DNA of 64,000 nt. Source: Methylobacillus glycogenes JCM 2850. GTDB lineage: Bacteria; Pseudomonadota; Gammaproteobacteria; Burkholderiales; Methylophilaceae. The translations under genes were made by a program, and so were the position numbers. The stretch is from assembly GCF_000617925.1 (NCBI RefSeq), contig NZ_BAMT01000013.1, positions 26,154-90,153 on the forward strand, given 5' to 3'. The notes under the pieces are model-generated. The model saw nothing but the letters and a program-made list of their open reading frames with translations, made no database searches and had not been told where the DNA came from. Numbering within the stretch: the first letter of the stretch is position 1; the number at the start of each line of letters is the position of its first letter. Positions 47,883 to 58,171 of this stretch are shown one piece after another.

Positions 47883-48935
47883 ATGTGGTTTTATCTTCTC
47901 AAGCGCGTACTGATTATGCTGCCCACTCTGGTAGGGGTCTTAACCCTGACCTTTGTCATCACCCAGTTTGTCCCCGGTGGCCCGGTCGATCACGCCTTGG
48001 CGCAATTGGATGCCGATAGCGGCAAGTCTAGTGTTGAAAGCGGAACCAATGGCGGTAGCTGGAATTACAGCGGCAGGCAGGGCATAGATAGCCAGCAGGT
48101 GGAGCAACTGGGCGAACTCTATGGTTTCGACAAGCCAGTGCTGGAGCGCTACTGGCATTTGCTCAGCAGTTTTATACGCTTTGATCTGGGGGATAGTTAC
48201 ATCCGCGAAGAAAGCGTCTGGACGCTGATCAAGGACAAGCTAGGCGTATCGGTGTCACTCGGTGTCTGGACCTTGATTCTGACTTATCTGATTTCGGTGC
48301 CACTGGGGGTGGCCAAGGCGGTGCGCGCTGGCTCGACCTTTGATGTGGTGACCAGTGTCATTGTACTGGTGGGCTATGCGGTGCCTGGCTTTGTGCTGGG
48401 GGTGCTGCTGATTGTGTTGTTTGGTGGTGGTTCGTTCTGGGATATCTTCCCCTTGCGTGGCCTGGTTTCTGACGATTGGGATAGCCTGAGCACACTGGAC
48501 AAGATCAAGGACTATCTCTGGCATATCGCGCTGCCAGTGACTGCCTCTGTTGTCAGCACTTTTGCGCTCAAGGTCTTGCTGACCAAGAACACCTTTCTGG
48601 AAGAAATTCGCCGCCAATATGTGCTGACGGCACGCGCCAAAGGCCTGTCTGAAAGGCAGGTGCTGTGGAAGCATGTATTCCGCAATGCCTTGCTGCCCTT
48701 GATCACGGGTTTTCCCGGCGCGTTCATCATGGCCTTCTTTACTGGCAGCCTGCTGATAGAAACCCTGTTTTCACTCGATGGCCTGGGCCTGCTGTCGTTT
48801 GAGTCCATCAATAGCCGCGATTACCCGGTGGTGTTGGGTACCTTGTATCTGTTCACCCTTGCCGGACTGGTCATCAAGCTACTGGGCGATGTTGCCTACG
48901 TGCTGGTAGACCGCCGCATCCGTTACGACGCCTAG
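47883..48935 (+). CDS. ABC importer permease, YejB/DppB type
   Basis: This 350-residue permease has about six membrane helices. The start MWFYLLKRVLIMLPTLVGVL and the periplasmic insertion (LDADSGKSSVESGTNGGSWN) are typical of the YejB branch, which imports peptides and microcin-like compounds. The coupling segment RRQYVLTARAKGLSERQVLW (EAA loop) is complete. It pairs with the YejE-type permease 8 bases downstream. The AGGGA-type ribosome site precedes ATG 47883. Confidence 0.9.
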   Translation: MWFYLLKRVLIMLPTLVGVLTLTFVITQFVPGGPVDHALAQLDADSGKSSVESGTNGGSWNYSGRQGIDSQQVEQLGELYGFDKPVLERYWHLLSSFIRFDLGDSYIREESVWTLIKDKLGVSVSLGVWTLILTYLISVPLGVAKAVRAGSTFDVVTSVIVLVGYAVPGFVLGVLLIVLFGGGSFWDIFPLRGLVSDDWDSLSTLDKIKDYLWHIALPVTASVVSTFALKVLLTKNTFLEEIRRQYVLTARAKGLSERQVLWKHVFRNALLPLITGFPGAFIMAFFTGSLLIETLFSLDGLGLLSFESINSRDYPVVLGTLYLFTLAGLVIKLLGDVAYVLVDRRIRYDA

Positions 48936-48943
48936 GAGCTGAA

Positions 48944-50146
48944 ATGAGCCTGCCTGTGATTGAGATTTCCAGCCCAGAACTTACTAGTCAAGATCCTGCT
49001 AAACAAGACCCTGCCAGCAACACAACTGCTGCCACTAACGCCAATCTTGCTTCCAGCAGCCATCAGGCTCCCGGCAAGCGCCTATGGAAGCGTTTCAAGC
49101 GCCATAAGCTGGGCTTCTATAGCCTGATTATTTTTGTTTCACTGTATGTGTTCACGCTGGCGGGTGAGCTGGTGTCGAATGACAAGCCGCTGGTGATCTA
49201 TTATGAAAAGCAATGGTATTTCCCCTTGCTCAAGGATTATCCCGAGGCGGAGTTTGGTGGCAACCTGCCTATACAGGCGGATTACCATGACCCATTCATC
49301 CAGGCGCAGCTGGATAAGCCCGGCAACTTTGTGCTCTACGCGCCCAATCCTTACTACTACGACACCCTCAACTATTTTTCCGAGACTGACCACTATCCCG
49401 GCCCGCCTGATCATGACAACAAGCTGGGCACGGATATCGCCGGGTATGACATCACGGCGCGATTGATTTATGGCTTCCGGGTTTCGGTCACCTTTGCGCT
49501 GGGGCTGACCTTGGTCGGCACCATACTCGGTATTGCCATAGGCGCAATACAGGGTTTCTTTGTCGGCAGGGTAGATCTGGTGACCCAGCGTTTAATCGAA
49601 ATATGGGGCTCCATGCCCGAGTTGTATCTACTCATCATCTTTGCCTCTGTGTTTGAGCCTACACTCAGCCTGCTGTTTATCCTGCTGTCGCTATTTGGCT
49701 GGATACATCTCTCGGATTATGTACGCGCCGAATTTCTGCGCAACCGCCAGCTGGAGTACGTCAAGGCCGCACGAGCCTTGGGTTTATCCAACAGCCAGAT
49801 TATCTGGCGCCATATCCTGCCCAATAGCCTCACTCCGGTGATTACCTTTCTGCCATTCCGCATGAGTGCCGCCATCATGGCCCTGGCCAGCCTGGATTTT
49901 CTTGGTATGGGCGTCACCGCACCCGCACCCAGCCTGGGGCAATTGCTGCTACAGGGGAAGGAAAATCTGGATGCCTGGTGGATAGCGCTGTCTGCATTCA
50001 GCGTGCTGGTGCTGACGCTGCTATTGCTCACCTTTATGGGCGAGGCACTGCGCAATGCACTCGATACCCGCATCGCCGATGAGCAGCCCGATGCTGAGCC
50101 GCAAGCCGATACCATTCTGGCACCACTCAAGACTGGGGCGGCGTGA
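48944..50146 (+). CDS. ABC importer permease, YejE/DppC type
   Basis: This 400-residue second permease subunit has a long N-terminal cytoplasmic tail rich in Ser/Thr/Ala/Asn, then RLWKRFKRHKLGFYSLIIFV and the large periplasmic segment usual for YejE (KQWYFPLLKDYPEAEFGGNL). The EAA loop is NRQLEYVKAARALGLSNSQI. FRMSAAIMALASLDFLGMGV closes the core. It overlaps the ATPase start by one base (TGATG). Confidence 0.9.
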   Translation: MSLPVIEISSPELTSQDPAKQDPASNTTAATNANLASSSHQAPGKRLWKRFKRHKLGFYSLIIFVSLYVFTLAGELVSNDKPLVIYYEKQWYFPLLKDYPEAEFGGNLPIQADYHDPFIQAQLDKPGNFVLYAPNPYYYDTLNYFSETDHYPGPPDHDNKLGTDIAGYDITARLIYGFRVSVTFALGLTLVGTILGIAIGAIQGFFVGRVDLVTQRLIEIWGSMPELYLLIIFASVFEPTLSLLFILLSLFGWIHLSDYVRAEFLRNRQLEYVKAARALGLSNSQIIWRHILPNSLTPVITFLPFRMSAAIMALASLDFLGMGVTAPAPSLGQLLLQGKENLDAWWIALSAFSVLVLTLLLLTFMGEALRNALDTRIADEQPDAEPQADTILAPLKTGAA

Positions 50147-51747
50147 TGACTCAGCCTTTACTTGCGCTGGAAAATGTCAGCATTCATTTCGGCAACAAGC
50201 GTGTGGTCGATAATCTCAATCTTGAGCTACGCGCGGGTGAACGTCTGGCCCTGGTAGGTGAGTCCGGTTCCGGTAAAACCGTGACCGCACTCTCCATACT
50301 GCGGCTATTGCCGCAAACCCGAATCAGCGGCCGCATTTTGTTTAATGGCGAAAACTTGGTGGCCAAGTCCGATGATGCCTTGCGTCAGGTGCGCGGTGCT
50401 GATATCGCCATGGTGTTCCAGGAGCCCATGAGTGCGCTAAATCCGCTATACACCATAGGTGCGCAGATTGCAGAATCCCTGATGCTGCATGAAGGCCTGA
50501 CGCGTGCCCAAGCCAGGGTACGTACCATCAGCCTGCTGGAACGTACTGGCATACGTGAGCCTGAGCGACGGGTAGATAGTTTCCCGCACCAGCTTTCTGG
50601 CGGTCAGTTGCAGCGCGCCGTGATTGCCATGGCGCTGGCGTGCAACCCCAGAGTGTTGATTGCCGATGAGCCGACCACCGCACTGGATGTCACGGTGCGT
50701 GCGCGTATCGTCAAGCTGTTGATTGATCTGCAAGAGCAGGGCCTGACGCGGCACAATGGCGAACCCATGGCCATTCTGCTGATTACGCATGATCTCAACC
50801 TGGTGCGGCGTTTTGCCCAGCGCGTGGCGGTGATAGAAAAAGGCAAACTGGTAGAAAGCGGGGAGACCGAAACCCTGTTTGCCGCGCCGCAGCACCCTTA
50901 CACCATCAAGCTTATCAATAGCATTCCTGTACGCAACTTGCAGAATGTCAGCCCGCAGGCTCCGCTGTTGCTGGAGACGCGCCGTTTGCGCGTCGAGTAT
51001 CCCAAAAAGCGCCAGGGCATTGCTGCCTGGTGGGGCAGTGACAGATTTGTGGCACTTGCGAGTGCCAATATTGAACTGCGTCAGGGTGAGACCATAGGCA
51101 TAGTTGGTGAATCCGGTTCCGGCAAATCCACCTTGTCGCAAGCCATACTGCAATTGATACGCAGCGCTGCGGGCGAGATTGAGTTTGAAGGCGCACCACT
51201 GGCCAGCCTGAGCAAGAGCCGCATACGTCAATTGCGCTCGCGTCTGCAAGTGGTGTTTCAAGATCCGTTTGGTTCCCTGTCACCACGCCAGACCGTGAGC
51301 CAAATCATAGGCGAAGGTCTGGCCCTGCATTTCCCTGAGCTGAGTGCTGAGCAGCGTTATCAGCGCATTGCCCAAGTGCTACAGGAGGTTGGGCTGCCGT
51401 TAACAGCGTTGGATGCTTACCCGCACGAGTTTTCCGGCGGTCAGCGCCAGCGGATTGCCATTGCCCGGGCTGTAGTGCTGGAGCCCAAGGTCTTGATTCT
51501 GGATGAGCCTACCTCGGCGCTGGATGTTTCTATTCAGAATCAGGTGCTTAAACTGTTATTGGGCTTGCAGCAGAAATATGGCCTGAGCTATGTGTTGATC
51601 ACGCATGATCTCAGCGTGGTCAATGCCCTCGCGCATCGAGTCTATGTGCTCAAGGATGGTGAAATTGTTGAGCATGGCGAGACCGAGGCGCTGATGGCAA
51701 GCCCCGCCAATCCTTATACGCAGGCTCTGGTACAAGCCTCACTTTAA
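50146..51747 (+). CDS. ABC importer double ATPase, YejF type
   Basis: This 533-residue fusion has two nucleotide-binding domains. Domain 1: Walker A GESGSGKTV, signature LSGGQLQRAVIAMAL, Walker B VLIADEPTTALD. Domain 2: GESGSGKST, FSGGQRQRIAIARA, VLILDEPTSALD. Such DppD-DppF fusions power Yej-type importers. The start ATG 50146 overlaps the permease stop. Both sites look fully active. With the two permeases and the binding protein downstream it makes a complete importer. Confidence 0.93.
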   Translation: MTQPLLALENVSIHFGNKRVVDNLNLELRAGERLALVGESGSGKTVTALSILRLLPQTRISGRILFNGENLVAKSDDALRQVRGADIAMVFQEPMSALNPLYTIGAQIAESLMLHEGLTRAQARVRTISLLERTGIREPERRVDSFPHQLSGGQLQRAVIAMALACNPRVLIADEPTTALDVTVRARIVKLLIDLQEQGLTRHNGEPMAILLITHDLNLVRRFAQRVAVIEKGKLVESGETETLFAAPQHPYTIKLINSIPVRNLQNVSPQAPLLLETRRLRVEYPKKRQGIAAWWGSDRFVALASANIELRQGETIGIVGESGSGKSTLSQAILQLIRSAAGEIEFEGAPLASLSKSRIRQLRSRLQVVFQDPFGSLSPRQTVSQIIGEGLALHFPELSAEQRYQRIAQVLQEVGLPLTALDAYPHEFSGGQRQRIAIARAVVLEPKVLILDEPTSALDVSIQNQVLKLLLGLQQKYGLSYVLITHDLSVVNALAHRVYVLKDGEIVEHGETEALMASPANPYTQALVQASL

Positions 51748-51768
51748 AATCCAAGAATAAAAAGTGTC

Positions 51769-53732
51769 ATGACGCCCATCTCCAACACCTTATCCAAGAA
51801 CTTGTCCCAGCACATTGCCAAGACTATCAAATTGCTCATGCTGCTAGGCTTAATCAATCTGGCCCTGCTGCATGCTCCCAGTGAAGCCGCGCATGGCATT
51901 GCCCAGTTTGGCGAGCCTAAATACCCGGCAGGGTTTCGCAGCTTTGACTATGCCAACCCGGATGCGCCTGTGGGCGGCAGCTTGACCCTGGCCTTGACCA
52001 CGCAGAACAGCAGTTTCGATAAATACAATCCGTTCAGCATGAAGGGCAGGCCAGCGCCCGGAGTGCTGGAGCTGATGTTTGAGACGCTGACCATCAATAG
52101 CTGGGACGAGGTCAACACCCAGTATGGGCTGCTGGCGGATGATATAACGCTTGCCCCCACGCAGGACGCGGTGACGTTTCATATTCGCGATGAGGCGCGC
52201 TTCTCCAATGGTGACCCGGTCACTGCCAGTGATGTGGCGTATTCCTTCCGCGTGCTGACCAGCAAGGAAGCCAGCCCCAAGTTCAAGGCCTATTTTTCTG
52301 AGGTGGAGAAGGTGGTGGTGCTGGACAAACAAACCGTGCGTTTCGATTTCAAGCGCAAGGGGCGTGATATTTCCTTTATCGCGGGCAGCTTGCCAGTGTT
52401 TTCACCCAAGTGGGGTGCCTTGGCAAATGGCGAAAAAACGCCATTCAGCAAGCTTAAGTTTGAGCAGCCGATTGCCAGTGGCATTTACCTGATAGAAAAG
52501 GGCAGCCGCGGCCAGGGTATACGCTATAGGCGCAACCCGGAGTATTGGGGTAAGCACCTGGCGGTCAGGCGCGGATCATTCAATTTTGAATACATTGCCT
52601 ACAAGCTCTATAAGGACCCCGATACCCAGGTAGCGGCCTTGCGCGCTGGTGAGTTTGATTTTCTTAGTGAAACCAAGATGCGCTATTGGTGCTGCCAATA
52701 TATAGGCAAGCGTTTTGATGAAGGCGAGCTGGTCAAGGAAATCGTGCCTCACAAAAACCCGCCAGGCATGAATGGCTGGGTGCTGAATCTCAGGCGTGAG
52801 CGTTTTCAGGACCCACGCGTACGGCTGGCGCTGAATTACGCCATGGATTTTGAGTGGATAAACCAGAAGATTTTTGCCAGCGAATTCAAGCGCCAATATA
52901 GCTTTTTCTCCAACAGCCCCTTGGCAGCCAGTGGCAGCCTAGTGCGGATGAACTCAAGCTGCTGGAGCCACTGCGGGATGAGATTCCGCCAGAAGTATTT
53001 GGCCCAGTCTTTGTGCAGCCAAATACGCATCCGCCTTCCAGTGTGCGCAAGAGCCTGACCCGTGCGCTAGCGTTGTTTGCCGAGGCTGGCTGGCATAATC
53101 GTGATGGCGTGTTGCGCAATAGCAAGGGTGAGCCTTTTGTGATTGAAGTGACGGGGACGCGCGGGCAAAACCCATATATGGACCCGATTTACCTCAACAT
53201 GAGCAAGCTGGGCATAGTCGTCAAAAAGAAGATAGTGGATGCGGCCACAGGCCGTAGCCGCATGAAGAACTTTAATTATGACTACACCACGGTGACGTTC
53301 CGCGATGCACGCATGCCTGGCCCTGAGCTATGGCGCAATTTCAACAGCCATGATGCTGATGTGCCGGGCTCTGAGAATGTGGCCGGGGTGAAATCACATG
53401 CGGTTGATGTGTTGATCGCCAAGGTGCTGGATGCCGATAGCCAGGAGGCACTGGAAACCGCCGCCCATGCGCTGGATCGGGTTTTGATCCATAGCCATTA
53501 CATTATTCCCTGGCGTTATCTGACCCAGCATTACTACATTCACAAACATTATCTGCAGCGCCCGCAACAACTGCCGGATTATTACGCCGCCCAGGATTGG
53601 GCGATGGCCTATTGGTGGGATAGCCGTCAGGCACAGGCAGCGCTAACGTCACAGTCTCAGATCTATAGACCACAGGCCGCACACTGGCATGGAGATGTGG
53701 CGGCCTGGAACAAAGTGCTTTACCAGAAGTAA
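51769..53732 (+). CDS. Periplasmic substrate-binding protein, YejA type (one frame break)
   Basis: About 654 residues after joining, the usual size of YejA-like proteins. The signal peptide region is TIKLLMLLGLINLALLHAPSEA, cleaved before AHGIAQFGEPKYPAGFRSFD. LTLALTTQNSSFDKYNPFSM and SGIYLIEKGSRGQGIRYRRN mark the SBP_bac_5 domain. The frame breaks near 52933-52936; one added C gives ASGQPSADELKLLEPLRDEI and the rest of the protein to WNKVLYQK. The related EDTA-binding EppA and microcin-C-binding YejA carry bulky peptide-like or chelator ligands, so the ligand here may be a large or conjugated sulfur compound. Confidence 0.88.
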
Positions 53733-53884
53733 AAAAGAATCAAGCTTGAGCTAAGCAAGCTTCAGGGCACCATGCTGTGCATTTAAAAGTCACGCTGTGG
53801 CTGCGCAGTGTCGCGCTAGGCCAAAAGGGGACTGCAACAGCGCGACTTTTTGCTCTACTTTTTCTCCACTTTTTTCTTTAGGTC

Positions 53885-54385
53885 TTAAACCGGTTCCCAG
53901 GCGCGACCGCCTTGCTCCTGATGCGGGTTACCTTGTATGCGTACCAGTTTGGCCGGGCCTTCGCGCCGTGGGGAATGAATTTCACCTTCGTTATAAACGC
54001 GGGCATGCCCAGGTGTGAGTTGTATGGAATCCCTGAGTTTGACCTTGCCTGGCTTGTCGGCTTGGGCGGCTTCTATTTCATCCCAGCCATCCATGGTGGT
54101 TTCACCGCTAACCTGGCCGTAGATGGCCCAGGAAATGCCATGGTCGTGCGGCTTGGTGCGGCGTGCTTCCTTGAACACATGGCCGAGTATGGCAAAGCCC
54201 AGCTCCTGGTCTTCATACAGCACCCGGCGTTGCGGCTGCTCATCGCCCAAATACTCTGCGATAAAAGCCTGATCTTTTACCAAGGTTTCCAGCAGTTGTC
54301 TGACCTGCTCACGCCCTTGTGGGCCAGGGTCGGCTGCGAGCAGGCTATGGGCTTGTTGGGCAAAGGTTTGCAAGGTGGTGGACAT
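53885..54385 (-). CDS. Cysteine-dioxygenase-like cupin (thiol dioxygenase family)
   Basis: This 166-residue cytoplasmic protein has the iron-binding pattern of thiol dioxygenases: KPHDHGISWAIYGQVSGETT gives the two histidines (HxH) and VYNEGEIHSPRREGPAKLV the third. Family members oxidise cysteine, 3-mercaptopropionate or related thiols to sulfinic acids. It faces the organosulfur locus convergently (152 bases from yejA's stop). If its product is a sulfinate, the DszB-like enzyme could take it further, but this link is speculation. Other cupin functions are possible. Confidence 0.7.
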   Translation of the reverse strand: MSTTLQTFAQQAHSLLAADPGPQGREQVRQLLETLVKDQAFIAEYLGDEQPQRRVLYEDQELGFAILGHVFKEARRTKPHDHGISWAIYGQVSGETTMDGWDEIEAAQADKPGKVKLRDSIQLTPGHARVYNEGEIHSPRREGPAKLVRIQGNPHQEQGGRAWEPV

Positions 54386-54467
54386 AAGGTCTCCTGGTTC
54401 AGCTAGTGATTGAAAGGTTGTAAGCGCGATGTGTAGTCAGGCGTGTAGTCATATGCTTAGGCATGCT

Positions 54468-56233
54468 TCAGGCTGCCGCATGAATGCCATGCCCCTGGGT
54501 CTGCAGCGAGAACAGGCGGGCATATAAGCCATCCGGCAGGCGGGTGAGGGTGTCGTGACGGCCTTGCTCCAGTACTACGCCGTCTTGCATCACCAAAATC
54601 AGGTCTGCATTCATGACGGTGCTGAGTCTATGAGCAATGATGACCGAGCTGCGGCCACTGACGAGTTGTTGCAGACCTTGCTGCACCAGGTGCTCAGATT
54701 CGGAATCCAGCGCGCTGGTGGCCTCATCCAGAATGATGAGTTGCGGCGCTTTCAGGATGGCGCGGGCAATCGCCACACGCTGTTTCTCGCCGCCAGAGAG
54801 CTTGATGCCGCGCTCACCTACAAGGGTGTCGTACTGATTATCCATGCGCAGAATGAATTCATCGGCATGTGCGCTTGTGCAGCCAGGCGTACTTCTGCCT
54901 CGCTGGCGCCAGGGCGGGCAAAGGCTATGTTCTCGCCTATGCTGTCATTGAACAGCGCCACATCTTGCAACACCACGCCCATCACCGCACGTACGCTGCG
55001 TTGCTGGTAATCGCGCAAGTCACGGCCATTGATGAGAATGCGGCCAGCAGTTGGGTCATAAAAGCGCATCAGCAGCTTGACGATGGTGGTTTTGCCGCTG
55101 CCGCTGGTGCCCACCAGGGCCAGGGTCTGGTTGCGTGGCAAATGGAAGGAAATATGCTGCAAGGCCGGGCTGGCCTTGCCGGGATAAGTAAAGCTGACGT
55201 CCTCGAAGGTGATGCTGTCCAGTTGCTCCAGTTTGATGGCGTCCGGGCGGTCAGCAAGTTCTGAGGCCACATCCAGCAGTTCCACCAGGCGCTCGGCATT
55301 GCTTTCTATCTCGCTGGCCTGATTGATCTGGCGAGCAATCGGCCCTATGGTCATGATGAGGTTTTGCGTCAGGGTCAGCACCAGCAGGATATCGCCAGTG
55401 GTATAAAGCCCCTGCAGCGCACCACGCACCGTCAGGCTCACCGCCACAAAAACCGCCAGGGTGTTCAGCAGGTTCAAGCCTTGCTCGGATTTCCACTGGG
55501 TTTTGTGCAGTTTGTCGCGCACTATCATCCACTCGGCCTGGGTGTCGTCATAGCGCTGCTTGACCGCAGGCTCGCCACCAAAACTGCGTACGGTGGCGAT
55601 ATTGCCTACCATCTCGGCCAACAATCCTGTCATCTTGCCAGCCAGGGCCTGCCAGCCACGCCTGTAAGGCTTGGTCCAGCCCACAGTGCGGTAAGACACC
55701 CAGAAATTCATGAGCAACACCACACCCATGATCAGCCCCACCAGCGGAGCCTTGAAGGCTAGCACCACCAGAATAAACACCATCTGCAGAAAGCCCGCAA
55801 GCGTGCCTTCGGTGAGTGAAGACAGCCACATGGTGATGGTGGTGATGGTGCCAAACCTGTCCATGATTTCGCCCACGCGCGTCTTCTCGAAATAATCTAT
55901 GGATTTCTGCGTCATGTTGTCGAACACGCGCTGGCGGAAAGTGCTGACGGTATCCAGCCATAAATCATCGGCCTGCTTGTTCTGCAGTGCGGTAAATATC
56001 ACCACCCCCATGCGCAGCGCGAAGAACAGGCCCAGTATGACCGTGACACTCCAGGTGGCAGCTTCATGGGTGATGCGGCCTGCCAGCATATTGGCAATGA
56101 CATCGACAATATGTTTGTAGAGATAGGGCGTGGCGGTATTGATAAAGCCGAGTATGGTGCCTACTGCAATGACGGCAATCACCCGGCCTTTATATTCGGG
56201 GATACATTGAATGGCCAGCCACAGATTCTTCAT
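54468..56233 (-). CDS. ABC exporter, MsbA-like fused permease-ATPase (one frame break)
   Basis: About 588 residues joined. Residues about 15-310 form a six-helix exporter domain (GTILGFINTATPYLYKHIVD; FILVVLAFKAPLVGLIMGVV). The ATPase has Walker A GTSGSGKTT, signature LSGGEKQRVAIARA, Walker B LIILDEATSALD and the H-loop IIAHRLSTV. The frame breaks near 54871-54874; one added base gives AAQAAHADEFILRMDNQYDT. It functions as a homodimer, exporting lipids, peptides or drugs; the substrate cannot be read. It stands alone on the minus strand. Confidence 0.88.
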
Positions 56234-56579
56234 GAAGTTTCACACTAGAGATGATTAACCACTGATCAGTGCATGATCCATGCCATGGAGCTGGGCATAC
56301 TAAATCAATCACTTAGCTTGGTATAAATCCGGTAGGTGTTGCTTTGTGTGCAGATGTTGCTGCTGCAACAGCAAACACTGCTTTTTCTCATCTCGGTGCG
56401 CTTGCTTTGCTTTACGCAGCAGTGATTGTTGTATTGGCAACATTGCTGCCTGTAAGCCAACTTGGCAAAACCTTGCAGATACCCAATAAAGCCGCTGCAA
56501 CAAGGTCGGGTGGATATGGCTGAGCTTGGCACGATAGTTGCAAAACCCTGCTGATTGATTCGAGAGCTAGGGATGCAAG
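56234..56579. other. Intergenic region between divergent exporter genes
   Basis: These 346 bases hold no gene I can support. They contain a short inverted repeat TGTTGC-TGCT-GCAACA near 56353 and several CTGCTG/CAGCAG patches. Promoters for both divergent genes presumably lie here, but none is convincing. Confidence 0.4.
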
Positions 56580-57374
56580 GTGGAGCTGATACTGACTAAG
56601 GCGTGGCTGGTATACCGGGTGGCCAAGGCACAGCTACAGATATCGCTCAATAATTTCTACGAGGATTTTTATCAGCTGATTGCAATTCCGCTGGTGGGTA
56701 TCGCGCCGATTGCGGTGTTTATCCATGCCGGGCGGGCTGATCTGCTGAGCTATGCCTTTGTTGCCATTGTCACCATGACCATAGGGCAGATGGGCTTGTT
56801 TACTGGCAGCGAGACCATTGCCATGGACAAGCGCTTTCAAGTAGTTGACCTGATTGTCAGTTCACCCACCTCATATTTCACCCTGATCGTGATCCGTAGC
56901 CTGGTGTTTGCCATTCTCGGTTCTTTCAGCATTGTGATTGCCTGGTTTTTTATCCAGATCTGGTTCCGCGAGACGCTGGTAGTGCATCACCCCGGGCTGT
57001 TGTTTAGCAGTGTGCTGATGACGGTACTGGCGACAGCAGGCTTGTCTACGGTAACTGCGGCGCTATTTTCACTGGCGCGCAATGTGCGCACCTTGCAGGC
57101 CTCCATCAATGGACCGCTGTATCTGCTCAGTGGCGTGCTGGTGCCTGTGGCTTATCTGCCTGCCTGGGTTCAGTTACTGGCACCGGGGGTGTTTTTCTAC
57201 TGGTCGGCCGCGTTGATACGCGACGCTTTTAGTCCAGAAACACCTGTGGCAGTGGGTTTGCGCCTGCTGTGGATAGGTTTGTCAGCCTTGGTGTTGTTTA
57301 CCCTGGGCGCTTATCTGTTGCGGCGCATGATCAATATTCTGCGCCGTGAAGGCACATTGAGTTTGACGGAGTGA
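56580..57374 (+). CDS. ABC-2 type exporter permease (subunit 1)
   Basis: This 264-residue ABC-2 membrane protein has six helices. It starts at GTG 56580 (AGGGA upstream), with VELILTKAWLVYRVAKAQLQ. Typical features are the amphipathic N-terminal helix, MTIGQMGLFTGSETIAMDKR and the closing block GPLYLLSGVLVPVAYLPAWV. It makes a heterodimer with the next gene product and uses the ATPase encoded third in the operon. The substrate is unknown; such trios often export antibiotics, polysaccharides or lipids. Confidence 0.82.
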   Translation: MELILTKAWLVYRVAKAQLQISLNNFYEDFYQLIAIPLVGIAPIAVFIHAGRADLLSYAFVAIVTMTIGQMGLFTGSETIAMDKRFQVVDLIVSSPTSYFTLIVIRSLVFAILGSFSIVIAWFFIQIWFRETLVVHHPGLLFSSVLMTVLATAGLSTVTAALFSLARNVRTLQASINGPLYLLSGVLVPVAYLPAWVQLLAPGVFFYWSAALIRDAFSPETPVAVGLRLLWIGLSALVLFTLGAYLLRRMINILRREGTLSLTE

Positions 57375-57376
57375 AT

Positions 57377-58159
57377 ATGCGGCATCTATTTGCGGTGGGT
57401 TGGATGCTGGGGGTGGAGGATTTCAAGTCCTTTTGGAACTGGCGCTCCTGGACCTTTGGCTGGTTGCTGCGCATTGTAACTTCCGGGCTTTCGCTGGTGC
57501 TGGTGGGCAAGCTGCTGGGCTCTGCAGCCTCTCTGCATTATCTGTTAATAGGCAATATCATCATTTCCGGCTGCATAGGCGCGCTGTTTGCAGTGATGGC
57601 CACCACCTGGAATCGCCTGGACGGCACTTATCCCTTGCTGGTGATTGCCCCAGCCAACCTGATTCCTGCCGTGATAGGGCGCAGCATTGTCTGGATGCTG
57701 CAAGGCATTGCCACCTCAGTGGCGGTGTTGTTGATCTACAGTTTGATTTTTGGCCTGAAGTTTTCTGCGCTGCAACTGGCCCTGGCCTTGCTCAGCATAG
57801 TGCTGGCCAATTTAAGTACTTATGGCTTTGCCTTTTTCCTCGGTGCCCTGGTCGCCAGGCTGCCTTCTATGCGTAGCGTAGTGTTCAATTCCACAGGCAG
57901 CCTGCTGGCCGCGTTTTGCGGCGCAGCTGTGCCCATCAGTTTTTGGCCAGAAGCGCTGGGCTGGCTGATCAAGCTGCTGCCCAGCACCCATGCCCTGATT
58001 GCCATGCGCAGCGCCATGGCCGAGCTTGAGGTGACGCGCATTGCCATTGAGCTTGGCTATGAAGGCTTGATTGCGCTGCTGTGGGCGGGCCTGGGGGCTG
58101 CCATCATGACCTATATGGTCAATGCGGGCCGCGCTGACGGCTCTATACAATTTGAATAG
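57377..58159 (+). CDS. ABC-2 type exporter permease (subunit 2)
   Basis: This 260-residue ABC-2 membrane protein begins at ATG 57377, with GGAG 5 bases upstream; a GTG at 57371 overlaps the previous stop and is an alternative. It has six helices, with GNIIISGCIGALFAVMATTW in the middle and FNSTGSLLAAFCGAAVPISF before the last two. Similarity to its neighbour in layout but not in detail suggests an old duplication. It is followed by the ATPase gene after 12 bases. Confidence 0.82.
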   Translation: MRHLFAVGWMLGVEDFKSFWNWRSWTFGWLLRIVTSGLSLVLVGKLLGSAASLHYLLIGNIIISGCIGALFAVMATTWNRLDGTYPLLVIAPANLIPAVIGRSIVWMLQGIATSVAVLLIYSLIFGLKFSALQLALALLSIVLANLSTYGFAFFLGALVARLPSMRSVVFNSTGSLLAAFCGAAVPISFWPEALGWLIKLLPSTHALIAMRSAMAELEVTRIAIELGYEGLIALLWAGLGAAIMTYMVNAGRADGSIQFE

Positions 58160-58171
58160 AAAGGCTGTGAA

